Shown piece by piece: positions 34,317-45,500 of a DNA stretch of 64,000 bases. The position numbers were made by a program, and so were the translations under genes. The notes beneath the pieces are model-generated. The model was given only the letters and a program-made list of their open reading frames with translations. It did no database searches and was not told the origin of the DNA. The stretch covers positions 399,031,002 through 399,095,001 of the forward strand of contig CM048750.1 of the NCBI GenBank assembly GCA_026315105.1, read 5' to 3'. This DNA is from Locusta migratoria (lineage: Eukaryota; Arthropoda; Insecta; Orthoptera; Acrididae). Numbering within the stretch: the first letter of the stretch is position 1; the number at the start of each line of letters is the position of its first letter.

Positions 34317-34389
34317 GACCGGCAGTACACCCGTGGATATTTTGATCTTCAAATACGCCGGGAGAAACTGAAGAATCTGTGATTACTGA

Positions 34390-35250
34390 TTTCATCCAGT
34401 TATATGGACCCTGTCCTGACTCCCATGCCATTTCAATTAACTTTTGTAACAATTTGAGACCTCACATTGCACTGTATTTGATGAGTTCTGACTTTATTGC
34501 ATTTCAATCAATTGACCATTCTCTCCACTTGTGAGAGTGATCCTGTTTCCATCATCATTCCTATCATATTGTACCTCAAAATCTGACACATCGTTGAACA
34601 TTTCGCTTACATTGAGAAACTCTTCAAAGTATTTCCTCCATCTGCACAAGGCAGCAGCTTTCCTGACCTGTCCAAAATACTTATTAATTTTTTCTTCACT
34701 CCTTTTCTAAAACTGTTAATTATGCTTCATAATAGTTTCAGCACAGCTTGACCCAAAGTGTTTAATATATTTCTTCTTGATTCTTCAATTATTTGTTTAG
34801 CTTTGTTTCTTTCTCCAACATAAATTTCTGCCTTCCTGAGTTCTAGTATGGAGCCATTTTTCAAATGCCTTCTTTTTCCTTTTACAGGCTGTCTTGATTG
34901 TGTCATTTCACCAAGCTGTCTGCTTCTTCTTTCCTATGCACACTACTGTTCCAAGTCATTATTTAGCGACTTCTACTAGTGTGTCCCTGTACCTTGTCCA
35001 TTCCTCTTCCAATGTCTGTAAATTACTACATTCAACTAACTGGTATCCTTCTGAGATAATTTTTATATATTTGTGCCGGGTTTTCCTGTCCTGAAGCTTC
35101 TCCATTCTTATCCTTCTGCATAAGGGCTTGACTGTGTGCCCTTTTTGCCTCATAACACCAGTTTCACTGTAGATTAAATAATGATCAGTGTCAGCAAAGA
35201 ACCCTTTGAAAACATGGGTGTCCCTGGCTGAATTCCTGATCTGTTATTAT
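34390..35250 (-). pseudogene. LINE endonuclease end, linker and start of RT
   Basis: Minus strand, upstream half of the interrupted LINE. From 35.24 kb down: a frame with HVFKGFFADTDHYLIYSETG, then MRQKGHTVKPLCRRIRMEKL (35153-34959), a linker with lysine-rich stretches, and WESGQGPYNWMKSVIT at 34.43-34.38 kb. The reading frame continues beyond the PLE-A insertion at 30263. Several stops are present in the linker. Confidence 0.75.
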
Positions 35251-36840
35251 CTAATAAATGACAAATCTGGTTCCCTTGCCTTTGCAGGTATGCCACTGAA
35301 TGTTCTTGATCCATGAGAACATCAACATGACAGGAATGACATATATACTTGTAGCCAATATGGCGACCAAAACATTCATGAAAAACACCAACAAATGCAC
35401 TTATAAACATGCAAAAATTAATGTAAAACCAATAAAATGATAAAAATGGAACAAGTGAGGGAATGTGGGGTTTTTGGGTGAGGACATTCTAAATGGGAAA
35501 ATTGACAAAAAGCCAATCAATATCACACAACAATATAATTTAAAAAATGTAAAATGGAAACTGAGGATGACCAAAGACTCTATAGACAGTATGGAATACT
35601 TCAATTGACCTACATCTCAAATGAAGACAGCGATACCAATCAACATCCAAAACCCATGCCATAAAAACAATATCAAAAACTTCATTTAACCTACACTACA
35701 CTTAAAATCAAGAAAACAATACCAATTAACTCCCATCCAAATCTCATTAACATTAAAATGGTATTGAATATTTAAATTGACGTATAATACACCTCAAATG
35801 AAGACAGTGTTACCAATTTATCCCTCACCCCTTCAAGCAACAAACAAAACAGAAATAGTATCAATATTGCAGTAATTTCAAATGTTCTATTCTAATAATC
35901 TCCTGCACCACAATCACTTTTGTATTTTCACATCTGTTGGCTTCATCAACTCACAATTATACTGTTGCCTCCGAACCGAGCGTAGACTTTGGGTTATGCT
36001 ACAGATCAGTCTGTCAACACAACCAGGTTTTCGCATTTCACATTCCTAGGCTTCATCAACTCACAATCATATTGTTGCCTGCAAACCTAACCTATACTTC
36101 AAGCTATGCTACAGATCAGTCTGTCACTACAACCAGTTTCTTGCTTATCACATTTGTTGGCTTTGACAAAACCAATAGTCACACCACATCACACCACCTA
36201 CATGCAATTGGCATGTTACCAATCTACACACACTAAGGAAATGCCACTGAAAATCTTTCTTACAGTAATCTGAACTTTATGGAAACATTCACTACAATTT
36301 TTTTTCTTTAAAGCAACCCTTGCCAGAAATATGTCCCAGCATACAAAACACTATGACAAAAAACAAACCACACACATAACCTCCCCACCCTTCCATGCCA
36401 TGACTTTCGTTATCTTTATTGGTTGCCAACATCTCGACATCTTGTAAACTGAATGCAATCAGCTATAACACCAAGCGACTAAAAAAAAATTATTCTGGCC
36501 AAACATAGTCTCTTCCCAGTGCATAATGCAGTAAGAAATAATTAAATTTTATTCATCAAATGAATTCTTTCAAAACAGAACAATTAAACTCTTGAAACTA
36601 TAGAAACGTGAACTAATATGGAAATTTCACACTACTAAAACATTTAGAATGCAGAAAAAAACTTTTAAGAGAAGCAACCACACTACATGAATATGAAGAA
36701 TGTCACTCATCATATGAACATTAAAGCCAAAAAAGACCACAAACATTTAACTTCAATCTCAAGAGCATGACACACCACCTGTAAACACAGACAACTAAAG
36801 ATTATTGTGCAACACTGATGCCACAACTCAACAAGCTGAC
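35250..36840. mobile_element. AT-rich insertion with tandem repeats inside the LINE
   Basis: About 1.6 kb separates two parts of the LINE endonuclease that should be contiguous (FFKCKRIN at 36.86 kb and HVFKGFFADTDHY at 35.24 kb). No coding region was recognised. It contains two tandem-repeat blocks (35.58-35.83 and 35.92-36.17 kb). A non-autonomous DNA transposon is possible, but I see no terminal inverted repeats or clear target duplication. Confidence 0.5.
35580..36170. repeat. two short tandem-repeat blocks
   Basis: Block 1 (35.58-35.83 kb): about three diverged units with the words CTCAAATGAAGACAG and ATACCAAT. Block 2 (35.92-36.17 kb): about two and a half units of roughly 105-110 bp with GGCTTCATCAACTCACAAT, TGTTGCCT and TATGCTACAGATCAGTCTGTC. 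The second block is well conserved. Confidence 0.75.
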
Positions 36841-37200
36841 AGGTGGCATCCAGTCTTCAATTGATCCTCTTACACTTAAAAAAGGGGTTTGTGATAATGA
36901 AGTCCATACTGGAAAAGAAATTCAAGAGCTCTTTTCCATTCCTATTGGCCTCCATATCCTCTCCAAACTTACTCATAACCTTTTCATACCCTGCCGCTTG
37001 ATTCTCTGTCCTAGTGTTGAAGTCGCTTATGGTAAAAACACTGTCCTTGTCCTTTACTGTAACAACTAGATCAATGAGTGAATTGTAAAATATGCCAATC
37101 TCATCTTGATCTGTTCCTTCACAGGGTGAATAAACTGACACAATCCTGATTTTATTTCAACTATACTGGGTTAGGTAATGGATAAATTTTTTCAGGCTGC
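36840..37200 (-). pseudogene. LINE endonuclease, main part
   Basis: Minus frame 37141-36857: VYSPCEGTDQDEIGIFYNSL, then TISDFNTRTENQAAGYEKVM (the catalytic D-F-N; the usual G before it is S) and MEANRNGKELLNFFSSMDFI. This is the middle of an apurinic-type endonuclease. The N-terminal part, with the metal-binding glutamate, is not seen upstream of 37.2 kb, so the element is 5' truncated. Its C-terminal end lies at 35.24 kb beyond an insertion. Confidence 0.82.
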
Positions 37201-37850
37201 CACAGTCATAAAAAGGAAAAGAAAATTTGAGAGAGGAAAAGGAATGATTTGGATTGAACCACAATTCAGTTTCCTTTTTATGGAATAAAATTTACAGTGG
37301 GAGGCAATAGTTGTAAGTGAAAAGGTGGTATAAACATTCAGGTGTGGAACCAGAAGTTCTTTAATTGTTAATGAGAGAGGAAAGTGTTGAAGAAAATAAC
37401 ACTATAGTTTAAAAAAAATGAAACAATTATACCAAATTAAGATTCAAAAGTAGATCCCCCAATTATTATAGTCAGTCATCATTTAACTACTTATTTAATT
37501 AATTGAGCATGCCTCCTCCAGGCCTTACTCAGACATTCAGTGCCACTGATGTTTCCTCCCTATACTGCCCAAGATTCTCCCATGGGACGGATGTGAATAT
37601 TAATAATAGATCATAACTTACCCATCCATTGGGATATGTACCAACTGTATAGAACTCATGAAAATAACATGTACAGAGTTGAATGAAACTGCAGTAACAT
37701 GATATGAGATCAAAACAATTATTCAGAAATGGAAATGTGCAATGTAATGGGAAGAAAAGTTGTAAAAAACTTAGGTCTTCGATGACAACACAGGTGAACT
37801 AGCAATCTGGTTAATATGTTGTGATAATTGAGTTTGTGCCAGAATGAAAG
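37201..37850. other. no recognisable gene
   Basis: AT-rich. No open frame, repeat or RNA gene that I can support. Confidence 0.5.
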
Positions 37851-37995
37851 TTTAGCAGCAACAGTGTAGAAGATAGTTGTGTGGCTGTGTGAATGTACAA
37901 ATGAAAATATGTGTCATGTTCTGATGAAGTCTTTACAGTGAGTTGCAAACTTTCCTCATTAAATTCTTGCATTCCTACCCAGATGTTCCATTGTT
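37850..37995 (+). repeat. partial PLE-B-type terminal repeat
   Basis: Contains TGTGTGGCTGTGTGAATGT, CTGATGAAG (37921 on), CTTTACAGTGAGTTGCAAAC and an end like CCAGATGTTCCATTGTTAG. The GAAA part of the core is lost. Confidence 0.45.
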
Positions 37996-38049
37996 AGCAA
38001 GTTGTGTGGTATGGAGTCAACAAGTAGACAAGTCCCCAGCAGGAATATT

Positions 38050-38660
38050 GAGAATGCTGTGTCTGTAGCTGTCCACGATAGTGGAATTGTTTCTAATGCA
38101 CGATTTTGGCACAAACTGACATTCTGATTATGACCCATAAATATTCAAAAGGATTCATGTCAGGTGAGTGGAGTGGCCAAATCATTTGCTGGAATTGTCC
38201 AGAAAGTTCTTAAATCTAACTGTGAACAATTGTAGCCCAGTGTTATGATGCATTATAATCTGTTCTATAAATTGATACAAAGAGTCTCCATTAGCCAAAT
38301 AAAACCACTTCCAGTCAATGAATGGTTCAGTTGGACCAGAAGACTCAGTCCATTTGATGTGACAATAACCTAAACCATTATGCAGCCACCAGCAGCTGTC
38401 ACAGTGCCTTGCTCCATGACTTTGTGGGGTCTGCACTACAGTCAGACCCTATAATCAGATTTTACCTACTCAAGTAGGGACTTGTCTGGTCAAGCCATGG
38501 TTTCCTTGTCATCTGAGACTCAAACAATGTGGTCACAAGCCCAGGAGAGATGCTGTAGGTGATGTCATGTTGTTGGCAAAGGCACTTGAGTCAACTGTCT
38601 ACTTCCAGAGCTCATTATAGCCAAGTTGTGCTGCACTGTCCTAACTAATACATTCCTTGT
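38050..38660 (-). pseudogene. Tc1-like transposase remnant
   Basis: Minus strand. At 38182-38150 and below, the translation reads MIWPLHSPDMNPFEYLWVII, the C-terminal block with the third catalytic residue (E after N-P-F) of Tc1-type DDE transposases. Just upstream, in another frame, EQIIMHHNTGLQLFTVRFKN corresponds to the D-N-x-G-P-H block, where the usual aspartate position reads H. One frameshift lies between them. A more N-terminal part is not recognisable. Not functional. Confidence 0.7.
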
Positions 38661-38669
38661 AGGTCCCAC

Positions 38670-40050
38670 ATTTATTTCTGTAGTTATTTAATCCCATGTT
38701 GCTTGTTTGTTAATACTGACAACTCTACATGAAGACCACTGTTCCCAATCATTAAAGAGCAGGCTGTCGGCGAACACGTTGTCTGAGGTGAGAGCTAGTG
38801 CCTGATATTGTGTATTCTTAGGACACTGTTGACACTTTGGCTGTAAGAATATTGAATTGTCTCATGAATTCTGAAATGGAATGTCCCATGAGTCCAGTTG
38901 AAATTGCATTCTGTGTTAAAAGTCTGTCAATTCCTGTTGTGAGACCATCATCATGTCAAAATGTTTTCACACAAGTCACTGGAGTACAAATGACAGCTCT
39001 GCTGATCCATTGCTCTTTTTACCTTGTGTACTTGCAATATGTATCTGTGCATATCTCATTCCAATAACATTTGTCACTGCACAGTGAATTGTACAGCAAG
39101 CAATTTATCTCTTAATCATGTAGAAGGGCATTTATGCATTCTAGAATGGAGGAAAGTATTTTCATTTGCTAGTTGATTTGTGGTTTGAAGTACCAAGTTA
39201 CTACTGTACTTATCCATAATCTGTCCTTACAATTTGACTTTGATATTCCATTTGATAAGTACGATAATCCCTTCATTTTGCAATTCATCCCTTGTCTGTT
39301 GTTACACAGTATACATATCCTGAAGTAATTTCCGTGGGGAAGATCTTCTTCCAGACAATGCGCACATTTTATATTTTTTGAATCGTAGATTTTTTCTGTA
39401 TCCATAACCAAAGCATGCAACATCTAGTTAACACTGAGTAATTTTATCACATACTCCAGATAACCATTGTACAACCTACTCTGCTATCCCATAGCAGAAG
39501 ACACTTCTGTCACATGATGTAACATGGCTTTTTCTCTAATTAATTCATTACTAAAAAATTCTCAACTCTGTCAATATATTGTTCATGAATCGTGAACTCT
39601 TCATTTGACTTACAGCTGGGAAAAAATCTTACAATATAACCTCTTATTTGGTGGCTCACTGTTGAACTTTGTATTCAAGTTTTTCTGTTCAATTAATTTT
39701 ATACTATCTTCTACTTTAACTACTATTAAAATGTTCTACTTGAACAGAGGCTGTGATTTTTAGCTTTGCTTTCTATCGATTTACAATTTTAGAGAAGATT
39801 CACCTTGCTTTATTGATGTTTCCCACCTTTTTTGATTTTGTAGATATCATCATACCTTGCTTACTCATTTGATTTTCTATGTTTTTCTCTGGGGTCTGTC
39901 TTCAAAGCATTCTAAAGAGACACATTTTTTTTTCTTCTACAGTTGGCACCCTCCCAAGAAAAGGCAGAAAATTATCATCATGTAAAAATCCTGCTTCTTA
40001 TCATTGTCTAAGGCTAATTTTTTTAGCCTTTTTTAGCTTATCATATTCAT
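38670..40050. other. no recognisable gene
   Basis: The minus frame 39423-39169 (84 codons) contains CAHCLEEDLPHGNYFRICILC, four cysteines spaced like a zinc ribbon. I do not recognise the protein and see no splice context. It could be a transposon or host fragment, or chance. Confidence 0.4.
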
Positions 40051-40200
40051 GAGAAGGCATGTATGAACTGTATTGAAGGTTACTGAGGATCTCCTATTTT
40101 ACTGTTTGAGAGCTTTTGGACTGCATTTGATGAAAGAACCTTGCATTGTCGTGAAGCAGAATGATGCCACAGGTGAACTGTCATGTCATTTTGTTTTGAT
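40040..40200 (-). pseudogene. possible mariner transposase fragment
   Basis: Minus-strand translation at about 40165-40050 reads CGIILLHDNARFFHQMQSKS, then a stop, then NLQYSSYMPSHEYDKL. The LLHDNAR block resembles the second catalytic aspartate region of mariner transposases, and YSSYMPS could be a decayed YSPDLAPS. Short and degraded. Confidence 0.45.
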
Positions 40201-40655
40201 CCCTTTATGAACGGTGATCAAGATCTGTGTCTATCACACGTGTTCACCATTGTCCCATATTACAGGAAGTTTATAAGCCTTTTTGAATAAAATGGTGATC
40301 ATAACCTTTTTAAATTCTAGTGAAGGGACCAATAACCTATGTAGTTTGGTCCATTTAACTCACAAACCAATCAACCAAATAACCAAATCCTCTTACAAAA
40401 GCCCTTAGAGTTTTTGGGTGCCAGAGTTCCTGCAGGCTTCTACTTGGAGATTTTGTCAATTTGTTTCAGGTTCAAAGTGATAACATCATATTTCATCTCA
40501 TGACAGGAAGTCATTTACTTCCTTGGCACTGCAGTGGAGATGTTTAAGGGAGAGTCCCATTTGAGGTGCTGTCTGTGGTGGTTAATGTCTGAAGAACACC
40601 TATGATGGGAGGTGGGGTGGCATTTTGTCTTGAATGATGGCATGTGTACGTCTGT
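40201..40655. other. no recognisable gene
   Basis: Probably the upstream remainder of the mariner remnant, but nothing can be recognised in either strand. Confidence 0.4.
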
Positions 40656-42330
40656 GGCATTGTCTGGTATCACAAACAATCATCGTCATCCACTACAGTT
40701 TTCAGCCTCTGGTTGGGTCTGCTTGGAACATAGGCCTCTCCATCGCTCCCTATCCTCCCAGCACTTTTCCTCTTTCACTTTGTCCTGTTCTTCTCTCTTC
40801 TCCACTCCTCCTTTACTCCCATGATCCATCTATCTCTTGGTCTTCCTCTTGGTCTCCTGCCTCCAGTTTCCATCTCATGGGCCTTCTTTGCAATTCTGCC
40901 ATCTTCCATTCTCTTGACATGTCCATACCATCTCAGTCTTTACAGCTCTATGGTCACTTGTAGAGGTTCTGCTTCACAATTTCACTCACTCTCTCATTTC
41001 TCATTCTATCCATTCTGGTTACTCCAATCCTACTTCTGTAGAATTTCACCTCGCACACCTATATTCTGCTCACCTGCCTTTTCTTCATAACCCACATTCC
41101 TGATGAATATGTGAGTATTGGAGCATAATACTGTCAGTATATGACCTGCTTACTCTTCTGGAGTATGTCTTTGTTCCACGCTTTGCAGGAACCTGTTGGC
41201 TTGCTTCCCTCTTTCACTGATCTCCATATCATTTCCCACACTTTCTTCAACCATATTTCCCAGACCTTTAAAACTGTCCAAACTCTTTACTATTTCCCCT
41301 CCAATATTTTCATCTGTTCCTGCTCTTTCCTTATTCCTTATTGTCACCATAATTTCACACTTGTTAGTATTAAATTTCATTCCATACTGAGTCATCACCT
41401 CCTCCCATGCATTTCGTCTCTCTTGTACGTCTCCATTACTCCACACCAGTATGTCATCGGCAAACACAATTGCTGTCACATGCTCTCCTTTTCATGTTGC
41501 AACCCCTGCCATTATTTCACCCATTACAATGATGAATTGTGGAGGAGATAGAGCATTCCCTTGTTTTAGTCCATTCTTCTGCTCAAACGAGTCTTTTCCC
41601 TTTCCCCCTACTCACACTTGCTTGGTAAATCTCCCTTATTCTCCAAGCAGATAGCCTCTCCGGTACTTTTCATACTTTGCTTCTTTCCACACTATCAAAT
41701 GCTTTTTCCATGTCGAGGAAGACCATTACAAAATCTCTATCAAACTCATAACGGTTCTCTTGTAGCTGCCTTACATTAAAATACAGGTCTACTGTGGACC
41801 TCCCTTGTCTGAATCCATACTGCTCTTCACTCAACCCTTTTTCCACTTTCTTCAGTGCTCTTCTTTCCAATATGTTCTCATATACCTTGGCCATATGACA
41901 CATTGAAGTCACTCCCCTATAACTTTTACATAATTTCTTGCATCCTTTCTTAAAAATCAGAACAATTATTCCTTTTTTCCAGTCTTTCTTTCTGGTGTCT
42001 TTCTTTCCTTCCATATTGCCATCATAAGCCAGTAGAACTATTAAACCCCCACAACGCCAGCTGCCCTCGACATTTCCACACTGACTTCATTCAGTCCTGG
42101 TGCTTATCCTCCTTTGACGGCTTTCAATGCTTCTCCCACTTCTCTCCACATTAAGTCTTTTTCTCCATCCTCTGTCTGTTCTTGTTTAATGTAACTCTCA
42201 ACATTTCTGTTGGGATTCAACAGCTCCTCAAAATATTCTTTCCTCATGTGCTTGAGTTCTTGTATGCTCTTCACTTCCTGTCCTTCTTTGTTAACCATCC
42301 TAACATCCTCATGTCTCACCTTTAGTCTTA
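40656..42330 (-). mobile_element. LINE remnant, reverse transcriptase and C-terminus
   Basis: Minus strand, in order: linker (MRKEYFEELLNPNRNVES, 42319-42104); RT fingers and palm (CKSYRGVTSMCHMAKVYENI, YGFRQGRSTVDLYFNVRQL, FVMVFLDMEKAFDSVERSK, 42014-41670); the catalytic block TAIVFADDILVWS (41479 down, FADD intact); thumb; and a C-terminal piece at 40.95-40.8 kb (LRWYGHVKRMEDGRIAKKAH, RRPRGRPRDRW). Several frameshifts, 5' truncated before the endonuclease. The clade is unresolved. It differs in sequence from the 34-37 kb LINE. Confidence 0.85.
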
Positions 42331-42717
42331 AATAATGATGGCACCCATATGCTGGACATTGGCATCAGGAAGACAGTGTGGCATTCCAACATTCTCCAAA
42401 ACTTGTTACACTGTTCTTCAATGGAATTTAATTCAATGTTTGGTTGAGGAATTTTCTCCTTCTCTTCTTTGATGTGACAAACATAGGGGACTTTCTTTCT
42501 TCATTTCTTAATTATTCCCATTTCCTTGAAATTCTCTCCTCTCTTTTTCAGAATTAGGGATATTACTTTTTAATCATGCTTCCTGATTCCTGCTAAACAC
42601 ATGGTAGTTTTCTGTTGATGGTTTAAAGTAATTTAATATTAGATAACACTTACTTTCTGGATTTTTCTTTCATTTAGGCCCTACAGCTTTTCTTGTTACA
42701 CAGATGTATCACCGATT

Positions 42718-42776
<59 letters not shown>

Positions 42777-43751
42777 CCCCTCCTTATATTCAGGCAAAAG
42801 TTTAATTCATATACATCATCATTCATTTGCAGAAAAAGATTTTTCTTTGTCCCATTCTAGTGATGTTGTAGTTTGAAATTAATATTTGTACTGTGCTATT
42901 CAGTGATTCACATGTCTGAAAATTATGTTTCATTGATAAAAATTCTACATTATTATACCTTCCATTTAATATATGTGAAATCAAAACTGTTGATTTCTTA
43001 TAATTTGAAGCTTTATTTATCTATCTTTTTACAGAAAATATAAATGTTTGGACTGGTATCTATGTTATTACAGAACATATAAATGCTCAGACATATTTTA
43101 TTTGCCAGTCAAATGTCATAATTTCTTTGGAAGAATAGGTGTTCTATGGGGAAAAAAAGTCTCCAAGCACTTTATACATGTCCCAGCCTTCCTCACCCTC
43201 CTCTTTAACTATGGGTATTAAATCCTTATCCTTCTTCATTCTTTTTGTAATTGTTTGTAAGCTCTCACACCCTTATCACTGATTTATTCATTGCACTCTC
43301 TTCTGTTCGTGTGTTTTCTAAGCTTCATTTGCTACATTTAATTGTTAATTTACTTTTCATCAACCATTGTCACTATAAATCTGAAAGAACTTAATGCTAT
43401 ATCATCGAATACTATTTTAGTTTTGAAAATATATCTGTAGTGAATGTGCTTGAAGAATCGATTTTTCATCTTATGTATGGTATTTTGTTTTAAAACCGTT
43501 TTCCACTAAATAGGTTTTCAATTATAGTATTTCTCTTTGAATTTTTATGACATATATTATGATTTTCAGAGTAATATTTAAAGTGTTGTTTTATTTCAAA
43601 TTCACATTAAATTATATGTTTACTTGTATGCTTTCCATAGAAAATCATGAATATATCATTTGTTTAAAGTGATAACAATGAAAAAAAATGCTGAGACCAT
43701 AAGGATCACTTCATGTTAAAAACTGAGTTGCCTTTTGTATGCCTGTTTCAG
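42331..43751. other. intron-like stretch upstream of the TRP exon
   Basis: AT-rich, no coding features. Contains a T run (42720-42776). A preceding exon must lie upstream because the exon at 43752 starts inside a codon, but I could not identify it in the window. The acceptor is TTTTGTATGCCTGTTTCAG ending at 43751. Confidence 0.55.
42720..42776. repeat. poly(T) run
   Basis: About 57 T in a row, followed by CCCCTCC. No element boundary could be tied to it. Confidence 0.9.
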
Positions 43752-44102
43752 TTCATCTCACACCACTGGAAGTGTTTGAATTGCTGTGTTTTGCTGTGTT
43801 TAGAAAGACAACAGTTGAAAATGTTAGAAAACATACTATCAGCACTCAGCCAGATTGGACGAATGCTCTTTTTAAGGCCATGTTCATGGTTTACATGCTG
43901 GTCTCTGTTGTTGTTTTAATGAATCTGCTTACTGCTATGATGAGTGACACATACCAGCGTATTCAAGCACAATCAGATACCGAGTGGAAATATGGTTTAG
44001 CAAAGCTAATTCAAAACATGCATCATACTCTGACTACTCCACCACCATTAAACCTTGTTACTACATGGTTTCATTATGTCCTTTGTTTATGCAAAAAGAT
44101 GA
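43752..44102 (+). CDS. TRP channel exon: pore, S6 and TRP domain (TRPN/NompC-like)
   Basis: 351 nt, preceded by a canonical acceptor (TGTTTCAG) and followed by a canonical donor (ATGA then GTAAGT). The first two bases complete a codon begun upstream and the last base starts a new one. The encoded segment runs from the pore region (HLTPLEVFELLCFAVF) through transmembrane helix S6 (FKAMFMVYMLVSVVVLMNLL) into the cytoplasmic TRP domain (MMSDTYQRIQAQSDTEWKY, LAKLIQNMHHTL). TRP channels are cation channels of the plasma membrane; the TRPN/NompC type is mechanosensory in insects. MSDTYQRIQAQSD points to TRPN more than TRPC or TRPA, but the subtype is inferred. No stop, no frameshift: a real exon. 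Confidence 0.85.
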
Positions 44103-44415
44103 GTAAGTTGTTATTGTGTTAAGTTATAGTAGTAATAGTTAATCTCATCTACTGTTTAGTTTTCTAAAGCTGTAGCGTCTAACAGGAAGTTCTGTGTATA
44201 TATTTTTCTTATTAATAGAAACCAAAATTTTTGTGTATTTATTTTGTAAGTAGTGTATCATTTTTATTAGACTTATTTCTGTATGAATAATATTTATTGA
44301 TCTAGTAAAAAATTTATAATAAATAAATAAGAACATAAAAAATATAAAAATTAATTAATTAAAAAAACGATTTTGAAGGTAAAATGAACCGTTTTGGAAA
44401 TATACTCATGTTCAG

Positions 44416-44418
<3 letters not shown>

Positions 44419-44457
<39 letters not shown>
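44419..44457. repeat. poly(A) run in TRP intron
   Basis: About 39 uninterrupted A, close to the Tc1-like remnant. No element boundary tied to it. Confidence 0.9.
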
Positions 44458-44458
<1 letters not shown>

Positions 44459-44499
44459 AGAAAAGTTTGAGATATCAAAGATATGGTCATTATTATGTT

Positions 44500-45500
44500 C
44501 TGAAGAAATGATTAGCATTTCAACTACCTCAGTTCAAAATGTGTTTGGTTGCTTAGTAGGCATAGGTCTCTGATAACCCATTCCATATATGGTGGCATCA
44601 CTGTGTATAAGGTGCGAATGGTGTCCTGAGGTATAGTTCTCCATTTTGCATTCACCTGGTTCCAGACTTTATCTCTAGTGTTTGGCTGTGGGTCACAACA
44701 CTGCATCTATTGTTTCACAATAGCATACACATTTTCTGTTGGAAACATGTCTGGTGATCAGGCAACCCAAGTCCAAAGCTGACATCCTGTGACACCAAGA
44801 AGCCACACGTTTGTTCAGCAACATGTAGTCGTGCATTGTCTTGCTAAAATATGGCGTCTGTGGTATCGTGCAAAAAGGATACGGCTGCGGGTCACTGGAT
44901 ATAATTCATGTTGGTCAAACTGGTCACAGTGCCTTGGATGTGCACTAACTGTGGTTTGTGCTTGCACCCCACACCATAAGTTTTTGAGGTGGTGCTGTGT
45001 GTCTTGTGAGAATGCAGACAATCTGGTGCCACTTACCCTGACCGTGATGAAAGAAAATGTGGTTGTCATTTTCAAACAAATGGAACCTGCTTCACCTGAA
45101 AATGCTATCTGATGCCATTCCTGTCCCCAGTTCCAAGCACCATTTCCTTTTAACATGTTTCTCCACCACAAAAGTAGGTGGAGAAGTATATGATGTGCTT
45201 ATAACCCATTCTCTAACAAATGGCCACAGACTGTCATTCCTGATAGTGTAAATGTGTTATACTGTTACATTGTTTTGCCAGAGCCAAAGAGGATGCAGGT
45301 GTGTCTTGCAATACCATATGGCTGAGGTGATGATCTTTCAGAACAGTGGTCTGAATGATGCTACTTATAACATCTTGTTGTGTCCTACAGCCTTCCACAA
45401 ACCATTCTTCACTCACACCCGGTAGGTTTGTGCATATGCCTGTGAGACATCCTGCAAGTCTGCTCAAGTCACACTTATCCATAACTTCAGTTTATAGTGT
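44500..45500 (-). pseudogene. Tc1-like transposase remnant in the TRP intron
   Basis: Minus strand, about 1 kb, so near full coding length. An N-terminal region with LSRLAGCLTGICTN (45482-45234, helix-turn-helix area) is followed by WHQIAFSGEAGSICL and HLKNLWCGVQAQTTV (45171-44815). The C-terminal catalytic block SPDMFPTENVYAIV lies near 44.74 kb, where E after P-T is the third catalytic residue. The end reads IRTLYTVMPPYMEWVIR (44706-44524). In the second block S-G-E replaces the S-D-E-type motif. Multiple stops and frameshifts. Confidence 0.7.

Larger units (their letters stand above)
30264..34376 (+). mobile_element. composite Penelope-like element (PLE-A), inverted plus tandem dimer
   Basis: One insertion made of three parts: a 5'-truncated copy in minus orientation (30264-30970), a 5'-truncated copy in plus orientation (30987-31718), and a full-length plus copy (31719-34376). 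The plus copies are head to tail, with the 3' end (endonuclease plus terminal region) repeated about 2.66 kb apart. The whole unit is flanked by a 14-bp duplication CTGTGATTACTGAT (30250-30263 and 34377-34390), extendable to 15 bp. It interrupts a LINE RT exactly at the duplication. Tandem and inverted truncated copies are known for Penelope-like elements. Confidence 0.9.

Noticed and set aside
35920..36170. CRISPR-like array
   Set aside because: Units of about 105-110 bp are adjacent without unique spacers; this is a tandem repeat in a eukaryotic transposon-rich region.
36857..37141. Endonuclease-like frame as a host developmental protein gene (such frames are sometimes annotated as craniofacial development proteins)
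   Set aside because: The same strand and order continue into LINE reverse transcriptase blocks once insertions are removed, so it is LINE endonuclease.
40612..41551. Overlapping plus-strand frames rich in Ser, Phe and Pro
   Set aside because: They are antisense to the LINE reverse transcriptase and C-terminus on the minus strand.
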